From Nemertoderma westbladi (taxonomy: Eukaryota; Xenacoelomorpha; Nemertodermatida; Nemertodermatidae), in the NCBI GenBank assembly GCA_032718475.1, contig JAUCBJ010003676.1, positions 62,001 to 126,000 on the forward strand: DNA of 64,000 nt, given 5' to 3'. A program made the position numbers and the translations under genes. Within the stretch, counting starts at the first letter, position 1, and each line of letters begins with the position of its first letter. Positions 50,728-61,968 of this stretch are shown here, one piece after another. The notes under the pieces were generated by a model. The model was not told the DNA's origin and ran no database searches. It saw only the letters and a program-made list of their open reading frames with translations.

Positions 50728-51531
50728 ATTATAGAATGTCCCCAATGCGAAAAGGTGAGCTGACTGCCTTGGCAGATAAGCTTTCTCTTAGCGCAGTGGG
50801 TGTTCAAGAGCACCGAATGCAGACTGGACAGACTGATGAGGTTCTGATTAAGGACATGGGGGGCGGTCAGCATGCATTCTTAACATTCCTGGGAGACTTT
50901 AATGCAAGTCTGCATCAATCACCTACATCGCCCTGGGTCTATAGCAATAGTGTTAACCGAAATTCTGTCCATCTTCAGGATTTTATCTCTGGAAATGGAT
51001 TGTTTTCGGCTGGAACCCAGTTCAAGAAGCGAACTGGAAAGCTATGGACTCATAGTGGACCCAGTGGTCACAAGTCCCAGATAGACCATATTCTGTTTCG
51101 TAGGAAATACAGGAGCTCTATACAAGACTGTAATGCATTTACACTTCGACACTTCTCCAGTGATCACCGCCTTATTGTGGCCAAGGTAAGACTTAGTCTG
51201 CGTGCTAGCAGAACAACTAAATCTGCCTTGCCGCGACATGACTGGTCCTCTCTGTTGCAACAGCCAAGTGTGAGATCCAGCTTCACACTACAGCTGAGCA
51301 ACAGGTATGAGGCTCTTGCCTTTGAGGCGGCAGATCACTATGAGGACTATACTGCCTTTACAGAAGCAGTTAAGTTAGCAGCTGCAGAAACAGTTCCTGT
51401 ATTCCCTCGAAACAGGAAAAGGGCCCCCTGGACTGACAACAAAATTCAGAAGTGCCGAAATGACCTTCATAAGGCGCAGAAAGAGTCCCGACTCAAACAG
51501 ACTACAGCGGCCAAGAATGCAGTTAAGGCTG
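50705..51531 (+). pseudogene. RTE-like AP-endonuclease domain, N-terminally shortened
   Basis: Starting near 50736, the frame reads LTALADKLSLSAVGVQEHR, then jumps to LGDFNASL, skipping the middle of an APE-type endonuclease. It then has SQIDHILFRR and SSDHRLIVAKVR, which carry the catalytic Asp and His. The C-terminal part is a linker (RAPWTDNKIQKCRNDLHKAQKESR) as found before RT. In the intact element this nuclease nicks target DNA. It lies downstream of an RT fragment, so order is permuted. The frame is interrupted at 51531 by an LTR-like insert and resumes near 52000. Confidence 0.8.
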
Positions 51532-51990
51532 TGTTAGCGTATTCAATTCCGCTAACACCCCACAAAGTAAGCCGTTAAGCAATATTAGGGGCCACGAGGT
51601 TGGTTACCCAATCTCGCGTCATCCCAACAAAGTGGGAAGGAGAAACACACAATAGGGGTCAGGGGCCATACCCCTGACAGAGAGAGAATAGCAAGGGCGA
51701 AGGGAAGCACTTCAGAGGGGGGCAAAGGGTGACAAGTAGGATATTAGCCAATGGGGGGAAGGCATCGGCTGAGTAGTGATTATATGGCCAACTGTGCAAT
51801 ATATATTACCGGTCGATGCAGCATTCATTCAGTTATCACAGTACAGTCAGGCAGAACGGTGACAGTTAGGACCGTCGCCGCCGTCACCATATTACCGGTA
51901 CATTACCATCATTAACTGCTATCTGCTATCATCCTATTTATACTGTATTTCATATATCAACAATAACGTCGGAGCAACACAAACTCTTTT
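51532..51990 (+). repeat. LTR-like insertion (solo LTR?) inside the endonuclease-RT linker
   Basis: It begins TGTTAGCG, where the linker frame is broken. It includes a TATA-like tatatattac near 51800 followed by cagcattcattcagttatcacagtacagtcagg, and ends about GGAGCAACA (51979). TGTT..AACA are inverted ends typical of LTRs. I could not find a matching target duplication, so the edges are not proved. Confidence 0.45.
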
Positions 51991-51999
51991 CCATCACGG

Positions 52000-52443
52000 T
52001 GCGGCGGAGACGCGTACACAAACAACACCGGATAAACTGGGATCCTCTCGGGTCCCGTCACAGGCTGCATCTAGGTCCCTGAACAGGCAGTACTCTGTTA
52101 ATCTACAGGAGCTAATAAACCAACAGGTTGATGCCATCAATGATGCTGACGACAGCAGACAATCATCCCAGGCATGGAAATCGATCAACTTGCTTACTGG
52201 GCGGAAAAGCCAACCAACCACCAAGGTTAAGGCTGAATCACCAGCCGATCGCCTCAATGGTTGGAAAGCCCACTTTGAAAAGCTCCTCAATAATGACAGG
52301 GTATTGCCTGATAACTTTATAGAAGTAAAAGTGTCTGAGTCTGTACTCCCAGATATTCCCATTGGCAATATCTCCTTTGCAGAAGTGAAGGCTGCTGCAA
52401 AGAGCATTCAGACCAATCGTGCCAGTGGAGTAGATGGTGTTCC
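52000..52443 (+). pseudogene. continuation of the RTE-like linker up to the RT entry motif
   Basis: It resumes with QYSVNLQELINQQVDAIND and SWKAHFEKLL-type linker sequence (DRLNGWKAHFEKLLNND), and reaches KSIQTNRASGVDGVP, the first RT motif. It is cut at about 52443, where unrelated sequence (probably the 5' part of BEL element C) begins. Confidence 0.75.
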
Positions 52444-52444
52444 C

Positions 52445-53620
52445 TGTTCGCGGTATTTCAACTTTTCATAATGCGAGTTGAATATTTTTTGTATTTATTT
52501 AAAATGATTATTCCGATATCACTACTGGGTGCGGGACCATGGGTTTTGGGCATATTCTATAAACTGGGGGCGATTTATGGGCGAACTTTGGGGCGACTTA
52601 CAGGGTACGGGACTAATTTCATGTTTATAAGGGCCAGGGGGGGATGGAAAATTCAAGCAGTATTCAGGTTAGCCTGATTACTATTACGCCCTGGCCAACT
52701 TCCTGCTGCCTGTAGAGGTGGATTTGGTAACGCGCCAGGCCTAAAGGACAAGGACTGCCCTTAGCGGTCCCTGGCCAACAGCAGTTATTACGAGCCTGAA
52801 AAGGACATCGGAACGCCAGCTGCTTGTGTCAGGGATTTGCGACGGGAAACGACAGCCCCCTTAGCCAAGCCGTACTGGTTCTCAATGACCGATCCCTTCG
52901 GGGTTCGCGAGGGGTGGGACGGACACGCGAATGGGTGGCCGACTTACTGAGGAAGGGTTTGACGAGGACTGCCCTTAGCGGTCTCTGGTCTACAGCAGTT
53001 ATTACGAGCCTGAAAAGGACATCGGAACGCCGGCTGCTTGTACCAGGGATTTGCGACGGGAACCGACGACAGACCCCTTAGCCAAGCCGTACTGGTTCTC
53101 GATGATTGTTCCCTTCGGGGTTCGTGAGGGGTGGGACAGACACGCGACGGGGTCGAAAGACAAAGGACTGGACTGGACACGCGACAGGGTCGACCGACAC
53201 CGACACTACGGCATCAAGACTAGGACCGAGGGAAAATCTGGGGAACATTAGTTAGGCTAAAATCTGAGCGAACAGTGGGTAATTAAATAATATACTGTAG
53301 GGATTTATATTGTCGTGTATAATTATTGTGAATATTTGGTGTATATTGATTTGGGGAAGCCCAAAATTATTCTCAATCAGGATTGTACATTGTTACAGGA
53401 TTGTAACAGGGTTAACTACATTAAAGGATATATCCAACCAATGCAGCTTTTTCTCAACCGCAATCCTGCATCTAAGAAATTCCTCCTTCTCCACAATCAA
53501 TATCCGGTGACTGGCCGGGACTCCGTGGTCTGTAAAGCCCCGCCTCCAGCTTCGGTGTTTTTCCCCCCTGGTGTCGGGATAACGGCAACAAAATTGAGAA
53601 TAATTGGGTCAATTTTGACA
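52445..53620 (+). promoter_or_regulatory. 5' noncoding region of BEL element C
   Basis: It starts where the RTE fragment is cut (tgttcgcggtatttc). No second copy of this sequence was found after the element, so a 5' LTR is not proved. A 214-bp tandem duplication (52751-53150) carries two copies of the element C motif. Confidence 0.4.
52751..53150 (+). repeat. tandem duplication, period 214 bp
   Basis: The block aggactgcccttagcggt ... ttcggggttcg.gaggggtgggac occurs at 52751 and 52965 with scattered differences. Each copy contains cgagcctgaaaaggacatcgg (52791 and 53005). Confidence 0.9.
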
Positions 53621-53837
53621 GGGTGTCAAAATTGAGAATAAAACGCGGCCAACTTCAACTGGTGGAAGTTGAGAATCCTACAATACTCTTCAAAACTCTC
53701 TACGTGCTTGCCAGCACCCACTACGAGGAAACTCTGGTATTTGAGTTAAGACTAAGTCGTGGTTTAATTAATCAACAAACTCGATCTAACCAACTCGTAG
53801 TCGGCAGATCACATATTCGGAGAGTTGTTAACAGGGA

Positions 53838-54029
53838 ATGGAAGTATCGATCATACCCATTGATATAATCCAAGTTGAGCCAGGAATCTGGCACGTCGAG
53901 GTTGAAGTACAAGGAACGAACGTCGGACGATTCAGGATTACCATTCGGGTGGTCCAAGCTGAGTACAATACCTATGAGGAACTATTTTACGACATCGCAT
54001 ATCTAGCTATCGACGAGGCGCTACAATGA
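53838..54029 (+). CDS. small ORF overlapping the gag start of element C (63 residues)
   Basis: An ORF of 63 codons whose stop overlaps the next start in the string ATGATGA (gag ATG at 54026, stop TGA at 54027-54029). Its product has alternating hydrophobic residues (VEPGIWHVEVEVQG, FRITIRVVQ) and an acidic end. I do not recognise it. The start-stop overlap is of the kind used for coupled termination-reinitiation, but chance is possible. Confidence 0.35.
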   Translation: MEVSIIPIDIIQVEPGIWHVEVEVQGTNVGRFRITIRVVQAEYNTYEELFYDIAYLAIDEALQ

Positions 54030-57000
54030 TGACAAATAACGTTTCCGATACCGAGGAGATGGATCACCACACAGACTCGGAAACCGACGAGGTACCAAAC
54101 ATCAAAAACATGGCTCGTCGACTAGGTGCTCTCAAAGGCGGAGTCACTCGAGCGTACCAACGTATAGAGAAACAACTCAAGGGAGTCGAAACCCCCCTCA
54201 ACGAGATACAAGCTCAGCTTCAGAGTATCCGAAGTATCTTACAAAGACATGAGAGAATGATACAGGCGTACCAAGAACTCATCCCCGCCACCGACCAGGT
54301 AAATTATCCCAAATTGGAAGAACACGTTGCACGCCTAGACGAATTCTGCAAACAACACCGGAGGACCCTTAGCCTCGTAAGAGGCTACGAAGAACAGTAC
54401 TACAAGAGAGCTGAAAGAACAGACGCAGAATCAGTGCGAACCTCCAGCACCAGGACAGCAGTACATCGAAAGAGAACGGGGTCCTCTAGAAATCAGCACT
54501 CCAGCGCTAGGAGCGCGGTATCCGGTTCAGCACACAGCTCTCAAGGGGGTCAACCACTCCGAGACCAGCTATGAGAACGGAAGGCATTAGCCCTCAAAGC
54601 TCGGATGGAAGATGAGTATATTCAACTGCAAACCGAGCAAGATGTATTAGCCGCCGAAATGCAAAAACGAGAGGCCGAACAAGAGGCCGAACGGCAGGCC
54701 GCACAACGTGAACAGGAGGCTGAACAATGTGAACAGGAGGCTGAACTACGTAGACAGGAGGCTGAACAACATAGACGAGAGGCCGAACGGCAGGCCGAAC
54801 AACGTAGACGGGAGGCCGCACAACGTGGACGAGAGGCCTAACGAGAGATCGAACAACGTAAATGGGAAGCAGAAATGCGTAAACAACACGCCGAGGCCCA
54901 AGCGATTCTCATCCACAAAAAGAATGCGGATATTGCGAAACTCGCGGAATATGAAGCCGCACTTGTAGAACGAGATATCCAACTATACGAGGACTGGGAA
55001 AGGGAAATAGATCAGGAATATGAACCAATCCCGGTACCGGAGTTAGAGAAGTCATTTACACCAACAGCGGCAAAACTTCCGAAACCCGAGATCCCGCCTA
55101 CCATACAGTCTACGTTATCGGCACAAGCACCGGTGTTCAATCCCCCACCGATTACGCTGAAAAATGAGGAACCGTGTTTCCCATCCAACCCCACGACAAC
55201 GAGTGTACCCAAGTACGAGCCTGAAAGGGACTCGGAACGGGACGCCACTCCCCGATCCAACAACCCATTTATATCCACACCACAAACCCGTAGTCGCGTC
55301 ATCATTAAAACTCCACCTATCATTGATCCATCGAGTATGGGAGTGAGTGCCAATAACTATAACCCTCCGAGTCACTCCAGTTCAGACGACGTCGGTATTA
55401 TCCGGGCGTTGGAAAACCGCCTTGCCATGCCTAAAATGGAGATCCGCACCTTCGAAGGAGATCCCGTCGATTACCTCAGATTCAAGAAACGGTTCTTTGC
55501 GCAGATTGGATCAACGGACATAGCCGACGCACAGAAATTGGTATATTTATCGCAATACCTGGGTGACAAACCACGCAGAATTATTGCATGTTTTGAGGGA
55601 GGTTCTCACGAGGCATACTATGACGCATGGAAAACTCTAGATAAAAGATACGGAAATACCGGAACTATAATTAATAAAACTCTAGAGAGACTGATACAGG
55701 ACGCGGGATCACTAGGGGACCCACAGAACATCCAGGAATTCTCCGACTCTATGAAGGATGCCTACTATACTCTGAAACCCTTAAATAAGGAGGACCAGGT
55801 GAACAACATTCTAAACCTCCGACAGATCGCCCGGAAGTTCCCCGGATGGCTACAAAGTAAGTGGGCTTATAAATGCGTAGATCTCCGGCGCAGACATCCA
55901 GATCGAGATCCTAGCTTCCTTGAAATGTCGGCATTCCTGGACGATATCTCCGAAGCCATGAATGACTCGATGTTTTCAAAACAGAGTCTCGCCAAGTTGG
56001 ACGGAATAGAGAGCAACTCCAGGAGTAAGATACCCCCTCCGAAACCGAGATTCCGCCCCCCACCGGTGAGTACGATGGCCATCACCATGGCCAAGGATTC
56101 CGACGACGAAGACTACGAGGAACCGACATCCGCCGAGGAATGGGCGTGTTACGTTGCGAATTGGGCACCCGAGAGGGAAGGCATCACAAACTCCCTCCTC
56201 TGTCTCTTCTGTGGAGAGAAACATAAAGTGGAATTCTGCAGGAAGTTTCAGTTCGCCGAACTCGTCCCACGCTTCGAGGCGATAATGAAACACCGAGGAT
56301 GCTTCCGGTGTCTTGGAACAGGTCACTATGTTCGGGATTGTGACCAAAGATCGTGCAGTGCAGTCTGTAACGACCTACGTCATCACACGCTCCTCCACAT
56401 CCCCGCAAACTTCGATTTCACTACCCTCCCCTTTCGGATCGAAGCCAAGCGAAGAGGAGAAACGAACCACGTTTTCAAAGGAACCCGGACAACCCAACGG
56501 AGAGAAACCAACCCGTTTAAAATCTCCACCGATACACCACAAGTAACAAATATTTCAGCCACGATTAATCTTATAAATCGCCGCTACATGGTCTTCGCAA
56601 AGGTAATCCCAGTAAGGATTCAAGGAGTCGGCAAATCCCTGACGACGCTCGCGTTCCTTGATAACGGGTCTGACGGAACCATCATCTGACGGGACCGGGA
56701 TTTCCTCAAGCAACTCGGCCTAGAATATGAACCTTGTAAACGGCCCATACAAACCATCACCGATAACAGAGAGGTAGAGTCTGGGGAGGTGCAACTCCAG
56801 ATGGAAGGAGTAATGAAGGGCTACGAAACGGTTAAGTTAACCATCAAGAACGCCTTGGTACACACAGACCTCCGAGTGCGGTTCCGACAATCAGCCGAGT
56901 ACGCCCCCCTCATACAATTGGACCGAGACGATGTAGATCTGAGGTGTCCGCAGTTGGACGTAAACCGCATCACCCTACTGATCGGACTTGATACACCGGA

Positions 57001-57163
57001 ACTACACATCCCCACCGGAGATATCGCCCGATCTATAAAACAGGATGACGGATTTTATGCTGAACGAACAATAATGGGATGAACACTCTGCGGCATTAAG
57101 GAAGAAACTACTGACACCTATACCTACCTTCCCAAATGTCAGATTAAAGAGAATGCAACCTCC
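54026..57163 (+). pseudogene. BEL element C gag and protease, four in-frame stops
   Basis: One frame runs from ATG 54026 but is interrupted by TGA 54572, TAA 54839, TGA 56687 and TGA 57080, with no frameshift. An N-terminal helical domain is followed by a long Glu/Gln/Arg coiled coil (54600-54950). Then come a clear DUF1759 gag region (EIRTFEGDPVDYLRFKKRFF) and zinc motifs CLFCGEKHKVEFC, CFRCLGTGHYVRDC and a CSAVCNDLRHHTLLH end. The DUF1758 protease has LDNGSDGT. The TGA stops fit CGA or TGG transitions to TGA, and the TAA fits a GAA change. Such drift is expected of a silent, perhaps methylated copy. No working gag can be made without readthrough. Confidence 0.9.
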
Positions 57164-60100
57164 GTGGGTTATTGCTCAGCTACGGACCTTGACGAGGATT
57201 TGTTTCTGGAGACCGAGAAAACCCAACAAGAGATGAAGAAATATTTTAATCTAGAGACCCAGGAGTTCGCTGAAAAGGACGAAAACCCGTCCGAAGAGGA
57301 TCAATATTGTATGGACGTTCTCGACCAGGCCACGTTCAAAGACGGACACTGGTGTTCACCTATGTTATGGAAGGACCCAAACAAACCAATGGCAAACAAC
57401 GCCAGCATGGCACTTAGGCGACTTAAGGGGATTCTGCGCCGGCTGAATGACCAACCCGAGATAAAGGAGAAATATAATACCGTAATCCAAGGATATCTCG
57501 ACGATGGATTAGCAGAAATGGTACCATGGAATGAACTGCAAGGTGGTAAAAGAACATATTATCTCCCAACCCACTATGTGGTAGAAGCCCGGAAGGGTGG
57601 GAAAATCCGAGTGGTAAATGATGCCGCCGCTATGTACCAGGGCGAATCCCTAAACAGTCAGCTTTACACGGGACCCAACATATATAGTACACTCATCGGC
57701 GTATTGATCAGGTTCAGGGAAAACCAGGTAGCATTCACCTGCGACATCAAGGCCATGTTTCATCAAGTTCGTATGCTACCAAGAGACTCAGACTGTCTAC
57801 GTATCCTATGGACGGATAAAACACTAACTCAACAGGAGATTAGTCAACTTACGATAAAGGACGTAGACATAATGCGTATGGTCGTCAGGATCTTCGGCGC
57901 TAAGGACTCGCCGGTAGCATGCAGTGACATGCTGAAGAGGACGGCAACTATGTGCGAAAACGAGTTCCCTCCAACTGTCATAGAAACCATCCGACGATGC
58001 TTTTACGTGGACAATGGATGCGCTGGCGCAGATAATGTGGACGAGGCATATCGGCTAGCAATGGGGATGGTAGAATGTCTAAAGAAAGGAGGTTTTCCAC
58101 CCGTGAAGTTCAGATCCCATGACAAAACACTTATGGAAAAGTTTCCGGAGGACATCCGGCTGGAAAATAACAAAATGTATTCGGAGGATGTGGAACACCG
58201 TGTACTTGGGATTGAATGGGACATAGAATCAGACGAATTCATTTTCAAATATAAACCCCTACCCAAGCCTATGACAAAAAGGGGATGTTTGTCGATAAAA
58301 AGCACCATCTTCGACCCACTAAATTTCATATCTCCAGTAACCTTGGCCGGAATGAACCTGATTAAGGAAATGTGGATAGAAGGACTGGGATGGGACGAAG
58401 AACTCCCCCCACACCTCAGCGTCAAATGGAGAAAATGGACGGAGCAGCCGGAACACCTACATCTTATGCGGATACCTCGACCGTTCTTCCTCGATAAACT
58501 ACCCACCGATATCTTCCAGCTCCATACCTTCTCGGATGCTTCGAATACCGGAATTGGCGTAGTCACCTTCTTACGAAGACTCAGCAATGATGGAAACGGC
58601 GATACGAGCTTCTTATTTTCTAAAGCCAAGACAGTATCCGGGGAATTCGTAGCAACGATTCCAAGACTCGAGCTACAGGCTGCAGTTTGGGCAGTAAGAC
58701 AGAATCGCATGGTCATGCGGAACCTACGAATCCCCATCGAGTCTCAACACTTCTGGGTCGATTCGAGTATAGTTCTCTATTATCTCCACTCTCCATCACG
58801 GCGTCACACTACGTTTGTTGCGAACCGAGCCACGGAGATTAAACAGTGTACCGGCCGAGAACAGTGGCACCACGTGAACGGGAAAGAAAATCCAGCGGAC
58901 TTATCAAGCCGAGGCGCCACCCCAAAACAACTCGGTAAAAGCAAACTCTGGCTTACAGGCCCTGAATTCCTACAGCAGCCACAATTAACATGGAGTACCC
59001 GATTCGACCCCGTACTCGATAGCGGAAAATACTCCGAGGACAATAAAGAGATCCGTAAAGTCCATAGAAGCAACGCAGTGGAAATTTATAGTTGTCCGAC
59101 TGAGCCTGCAAAGGACTCGGGCAGGCACTATAACGTCGCGACGATCATTCAACCAGCGGCGTCTTTACATCTGTTGATCGAGCGAACCTCATCAATGAGA
59201 AGGCTCATCCACCACATTATAACCCTTCGCAACTTCCTACGGTGGAAAGACAACAAGCCGATAGTTCAACGGAGTATACAAGAACTCATTATCGCGGAGA
59301 AGTGTATCGTTGGATATGTCCAGAGAGAAAGTTTCCCCGATGAGTGGGAACAACTCAGTGCGTGCAAGACCTTGAAACCGGATAGCCCAGTCTACCAACT
59401 GAGACCAATGATGGGAGAGGACGGACTGATCCGACTGAATACCCGGATGGCAAACGCCCCGGTCGAATATGAGGTTAAATACCCGGCGCTTCTGCCCGGA
59501 ACTTCAACACTAGCCAAGCTATTAATTCAACAATGTCACGAGGAGAACCATCACGCAGGACAAAACTGGATTATAGCTAATATAAGACAAAGATATTGGA
59601 TCACACACATCCAGCCACTGATCCGGAAAGTGTTGAAACGTTGCTTTATCTGCAGAAGATATCTAGCGCCACCACTCACACAAAAGATGGCCGACTTACC
59701 AGCCACCCGTCTACAGCCCGATTCCCCACCATTCTACGTCACCGGAGTGGACTGTTTCGGTCCGTTTACGGTCATCGAACGACGATCCAACATCAAATGC
59801 TGGGTGGCCATATTTACGTTCCTTAGGTCTAGGGCAATCTACCTAGACATTGTGGTGAACCTTACGCAACACGCATTCATCAACGCTCTGCGTCGGTTCG
59901 TGGCAAGCAATGGGACATGTCGTCACATGTATTCCGATAACGGCACAAACTTTGTGGGAGGAGAAAGAGAACTTAGAGAGGCGATCGAGGGATGGTTTAC
60001 CGATAACACCGCATCCCAAGTCTGGAAGGAACACCAGATACAGTGGCACTTCCAGACCCCCTTAGCACCCCATACGAGCGGGGTATGGGAGAAACTGATC

Positions 60101-60709
60101 GACCTAGTGAAACGATCCATGCGCGTCGCTCTAGGAGACACCCGGGTAACCCATGACACCCTCCGCACAACATTCTGCGAGATCACGGCTACCCTGAACA
60201 ACCGACCCATTGTCCCTATCCGCGACGACCCCACAGACCTGGAGCCCCTTACTCCTAATCACCTACTGGGGAGACCTAAAACTCATGTTCTCCCAGAGAC
60301 AATGTTTCCGGATCCCAACGATATTGCGAGACATACAAACTGGAAGAATGCCCAAGCGTTGGCAGCGCATTGGTGGAGAATCTGGGCCCAGGAGTACCTC
60401 ATAACCCTCCGGACCAGGAGGAAGTGGAACAACACCTACAGGAATATCGAAGTTGGCGCCATGGTACTAGTAAAAGAAGACCTTAAAGACCGCGTCCACT
60501 GGCCTGTGGTGCGAGTTGTGACAATACATCCGAGTAAAGACGGACTTGCGAGGACTGTGACGATACGAACGGCAAAGGGCCACTACCAACGCCCTATCCA
60601 GAGGCTGTGCCTTCTTGAAGGCAATGACAGCGGTGACTCTACGAGAGGTGATAAGTTCCCTACTCAGGATCCTGCTGCGGACATTGGTGACAATTACAAA
60701 TGCGTTTAA
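57164..60709 (+). CDS. BEL element C pol part: RT-RNase H-integrase-DUF5641, open, with altered RT box
   Basis: The frame is the same as gag and is open to TAA 60707. RT has FTCDIKAMFHQV (motif A), but the active-site box reads YVDN (58004-58015) instead of YVDD, so the second metal-binding Asp is lost. RNase H keeps FSDASNTGIG, PRLELQ, WVDSSIVLYY and NPADLSSRG. The integrase finger has HEENHHAG and CFICRRY. The core has VDCFGPF, YSDNGTNFVGG and VWEKL. DUF5641 closes with RTVTIRTAKGH and RLCLLEG. It lacks the repetitive linker between RNase H and integrase seen in A and B. It has no start of its own; it is part of the broken polyprotein. Confidence 0.9.
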   Translation: MGYCSATDLDEDLFLETEKTQQEMKKYFNLETQEFAEKDENPSEEDQYCMDVLDQATFKDGHWCSPMLWKDPNKPMANNASMALRRLKGILRRLNDQPEIKEKYNTVIQGYLDDGLAEMVPWNELQGGKRTYYLPTHYVVEARKGGKIRVVNDAAAMYQGESLNSQLYTGPNIYSTLIGVLIRFRENQVAFTCDIKAMFHQVRMLPRDSDCLRILWTDKTLTQQEISQLTIKDVDIMRMVVRIFGAKDSPVACSDMLKRTATMCENEFPPTVIETIRRCFYVDNGCAGADNVDEAYRLAMGMVECLKKGGFPPVKFRSHDKTLMEKFPEDIRLENNKMYSEDVEHRVLGIEWDIESDEFIFKYKPLPKPMTKRGCLSIKSTIFDPLNFISPVTLAGMNLIKEMWIEGLGWDEELPPHLSVKWRKWTEQPEHLHLMRIPRPFFLDKLPTDIFQLHTFSDASNTGIGVVTFLRRLSNDGNGDTSFLFSKAKTVSGEFVATIPRLELQAAVWAVRQNRMVMRNLRIPIESQHFWVDSSIVLYYLHSPSRRHTTFVANRATEIKQCTGREQWHHVNGKENPADLSSRGATPKQLGKSKLWLTGPEFLQQPQLTWSTRFDPVLDSGKYSEDNKEIRKVHRSNAVEIYSCPTEPAKDSGRHYNVATIIQPAASLHLLIERTSSMRRLIHHIITLRNFLRWKDNKPIVQRSIQELIIAEKCIVGYVQRESFPDEWEQLSACKTLKPDSPVYQLRPMMGEDGLIRLNTRMANAPVEYEVKYPALLPGTSTLAKLLIQQCHEENHHAGQNWIIANIRQRYWITHIQPLIRKVLKRCFICRRYLAPPLTQKMADLPATRLQPDSPPFYVTGVDCFGPFTVIERRSNIKCWVAIFTFLRSRAIYLDIVVNLTQHAFINALRRFVASNGTCRHMYSDNGTNFVGGERELREAIEGWFTDNTASQVWKEHQIQWHFQTPLAPHTSGVWEKLIDLVKRSMRVALGDTRVTHDTLRTTFCEITATLNNRPIVPIRDDPTDLEPLTPNHLLGRPKTHVLPETMFPDPNDIARHTNWKNAQALAAHWWRIWAQEYLITLRTRRKWNNTYRNIEVGAMVLVKEDLKDRVHWPVVRVVTIHPSKDGLARTVTIRTAKGHYQRPIQRLCLLEGNDSGDSTRGDKFPTQDPAADIGDNYKCV

Positions 60710-60990
60710 ACCCTTCTCATCATGTTGGCAAACTTTTTAAACTGTGATTTATCGACAATGAAATGGACACCCTTAAACCAACTGTAACCACGCAATGGTA
60801 TTTGTGTTTCCTCGTGTGTTATGTGGAGTCCAACGTCACCCTGCAGATGTTTCGACTGACGCAGGGTCGTTTATGTATAGTTTACCCTGATTTTGGTCAT
60901 TGGGACCAACGCCATTGAATTATTGGAAATGGTAAAGATTTGAAGTGGAATTCATTGTATTAATTGCAGTATGTTATGTTGTCCGTTGCG
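60710..60990 (+). other. noncoding sequence after pol of element C
   Basis: No feature recognised. Confidence 0.5.
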
Positions 60991-61000
60991 TGAGCAGTTC

Positions 61001-61400
61001 GGGGCGTAGGCGGTGTAACGAGTCCAGCTGTAGATCGCGGATTGACGCGCAACACCCCCTCTATCCCATTATTCTGGTGGGTCCATGGTGCATCCACATG
61101 ACTTCGACGATAGAGGGTTTTATGTTTCTCAGTCGCGTTATTCTGATGGGACCGTTGCGTGGATTTTGGGGCGTAGGTGGTGTAACTAGTCCAGCTGTAG
61201 ATCCCAGAATGTTGCGTAACCCTATCCCACATGACTTCGTCGACTGAGCTTTATGTTGTTGGGAGTGTTATTCTGGTGGGTCCCTGGTGCATCCACGTGA
61301 CTTCACTTCCAGCGTCTTCATTGTCCGTTACGTGTGCAGTTTGGGGCGTAGGCGGTGTAACTAGCCCAGCTGTAGATCCCAGATTGCCGCGTAACACCCC
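61001..61400 (+). repeat. three degenerate tandem units of about 170 bp
   Basis: ggggcgtagg.ggtgtaac and agctgtagatc recur at 61001, 61168 and 61343, together with ttattctg.tgggtcc and gcatccac.tgacttc blocks. It lies between pol and the accessory ORF. Confidence 0.85.
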
Positions 61401-61409
61401 TTCCACAAC

Positions 61410-61965
61410 AAAGATTTCCCAAAGAAGATGATTGAATGTAGTTGGAAATGATGAAAAGAATCAGACAACTCTACTATAAACCTGAATGATGACGCGTATG
61501 ATGATGAAAATGTAATGATGCGCACCCTGGTGCTGCGCTTATAACAAATGATGATAGCCGGGGGGCTATAACCCCAATGATAATGTGTAAATAAATGAAA
61601 TGTGGAAATGAAATGTGAAATAAATGGTGGAAATAAATGTGTTGAAATATGTTGAAATAAATGAAATGTGATGAAATAATAATGAGAAATGAAAAAAAAA
61701 AGACAAAAAAAAGGTATAAAAAGTCTAAAGAAAAGAATTGGAAAAAAGAAAGGACATAAAAAGTCATAAAACTGGTTGGATATTAATGTATAGCTATAGT
61801 AACTGTAAATGCTGAATGTATTAGCAATAAGATGATAGATGCCTATATAGCAATGTTATTAATAAACTGAACTAAAAATAAAACTGAATTATTCTGCAAT
61901 CACTATAGTTTCAGACTTTCTGGACTTATAATTAACTGATCTAATTTGTAACGGATATAATCGTA
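61410..61965 (+). other. A-rich and AT-rich spacer before the accessory ORF of element C
   Basis: Runs of gaaatgtggaaatgaaatg and A-tracts (61690-61750). No gene is supported on either strand. Confidence 0.5.
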
Positions 61966-61968
61966 AAT

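Noticed and set aside
50895-50910. Gly-Asp-Phe-Asn motif taken as a host nuclease gene
   Set aside because: Linker and flanking RT motifs show it is the endonuclease of an RTE-like element, of the type often mislabelled as a host protein.
60960-61247. ORFs on both strands in 60945-61431
   Set aside because: They follow the 170-bp tandem repeat, with no recognisable product.
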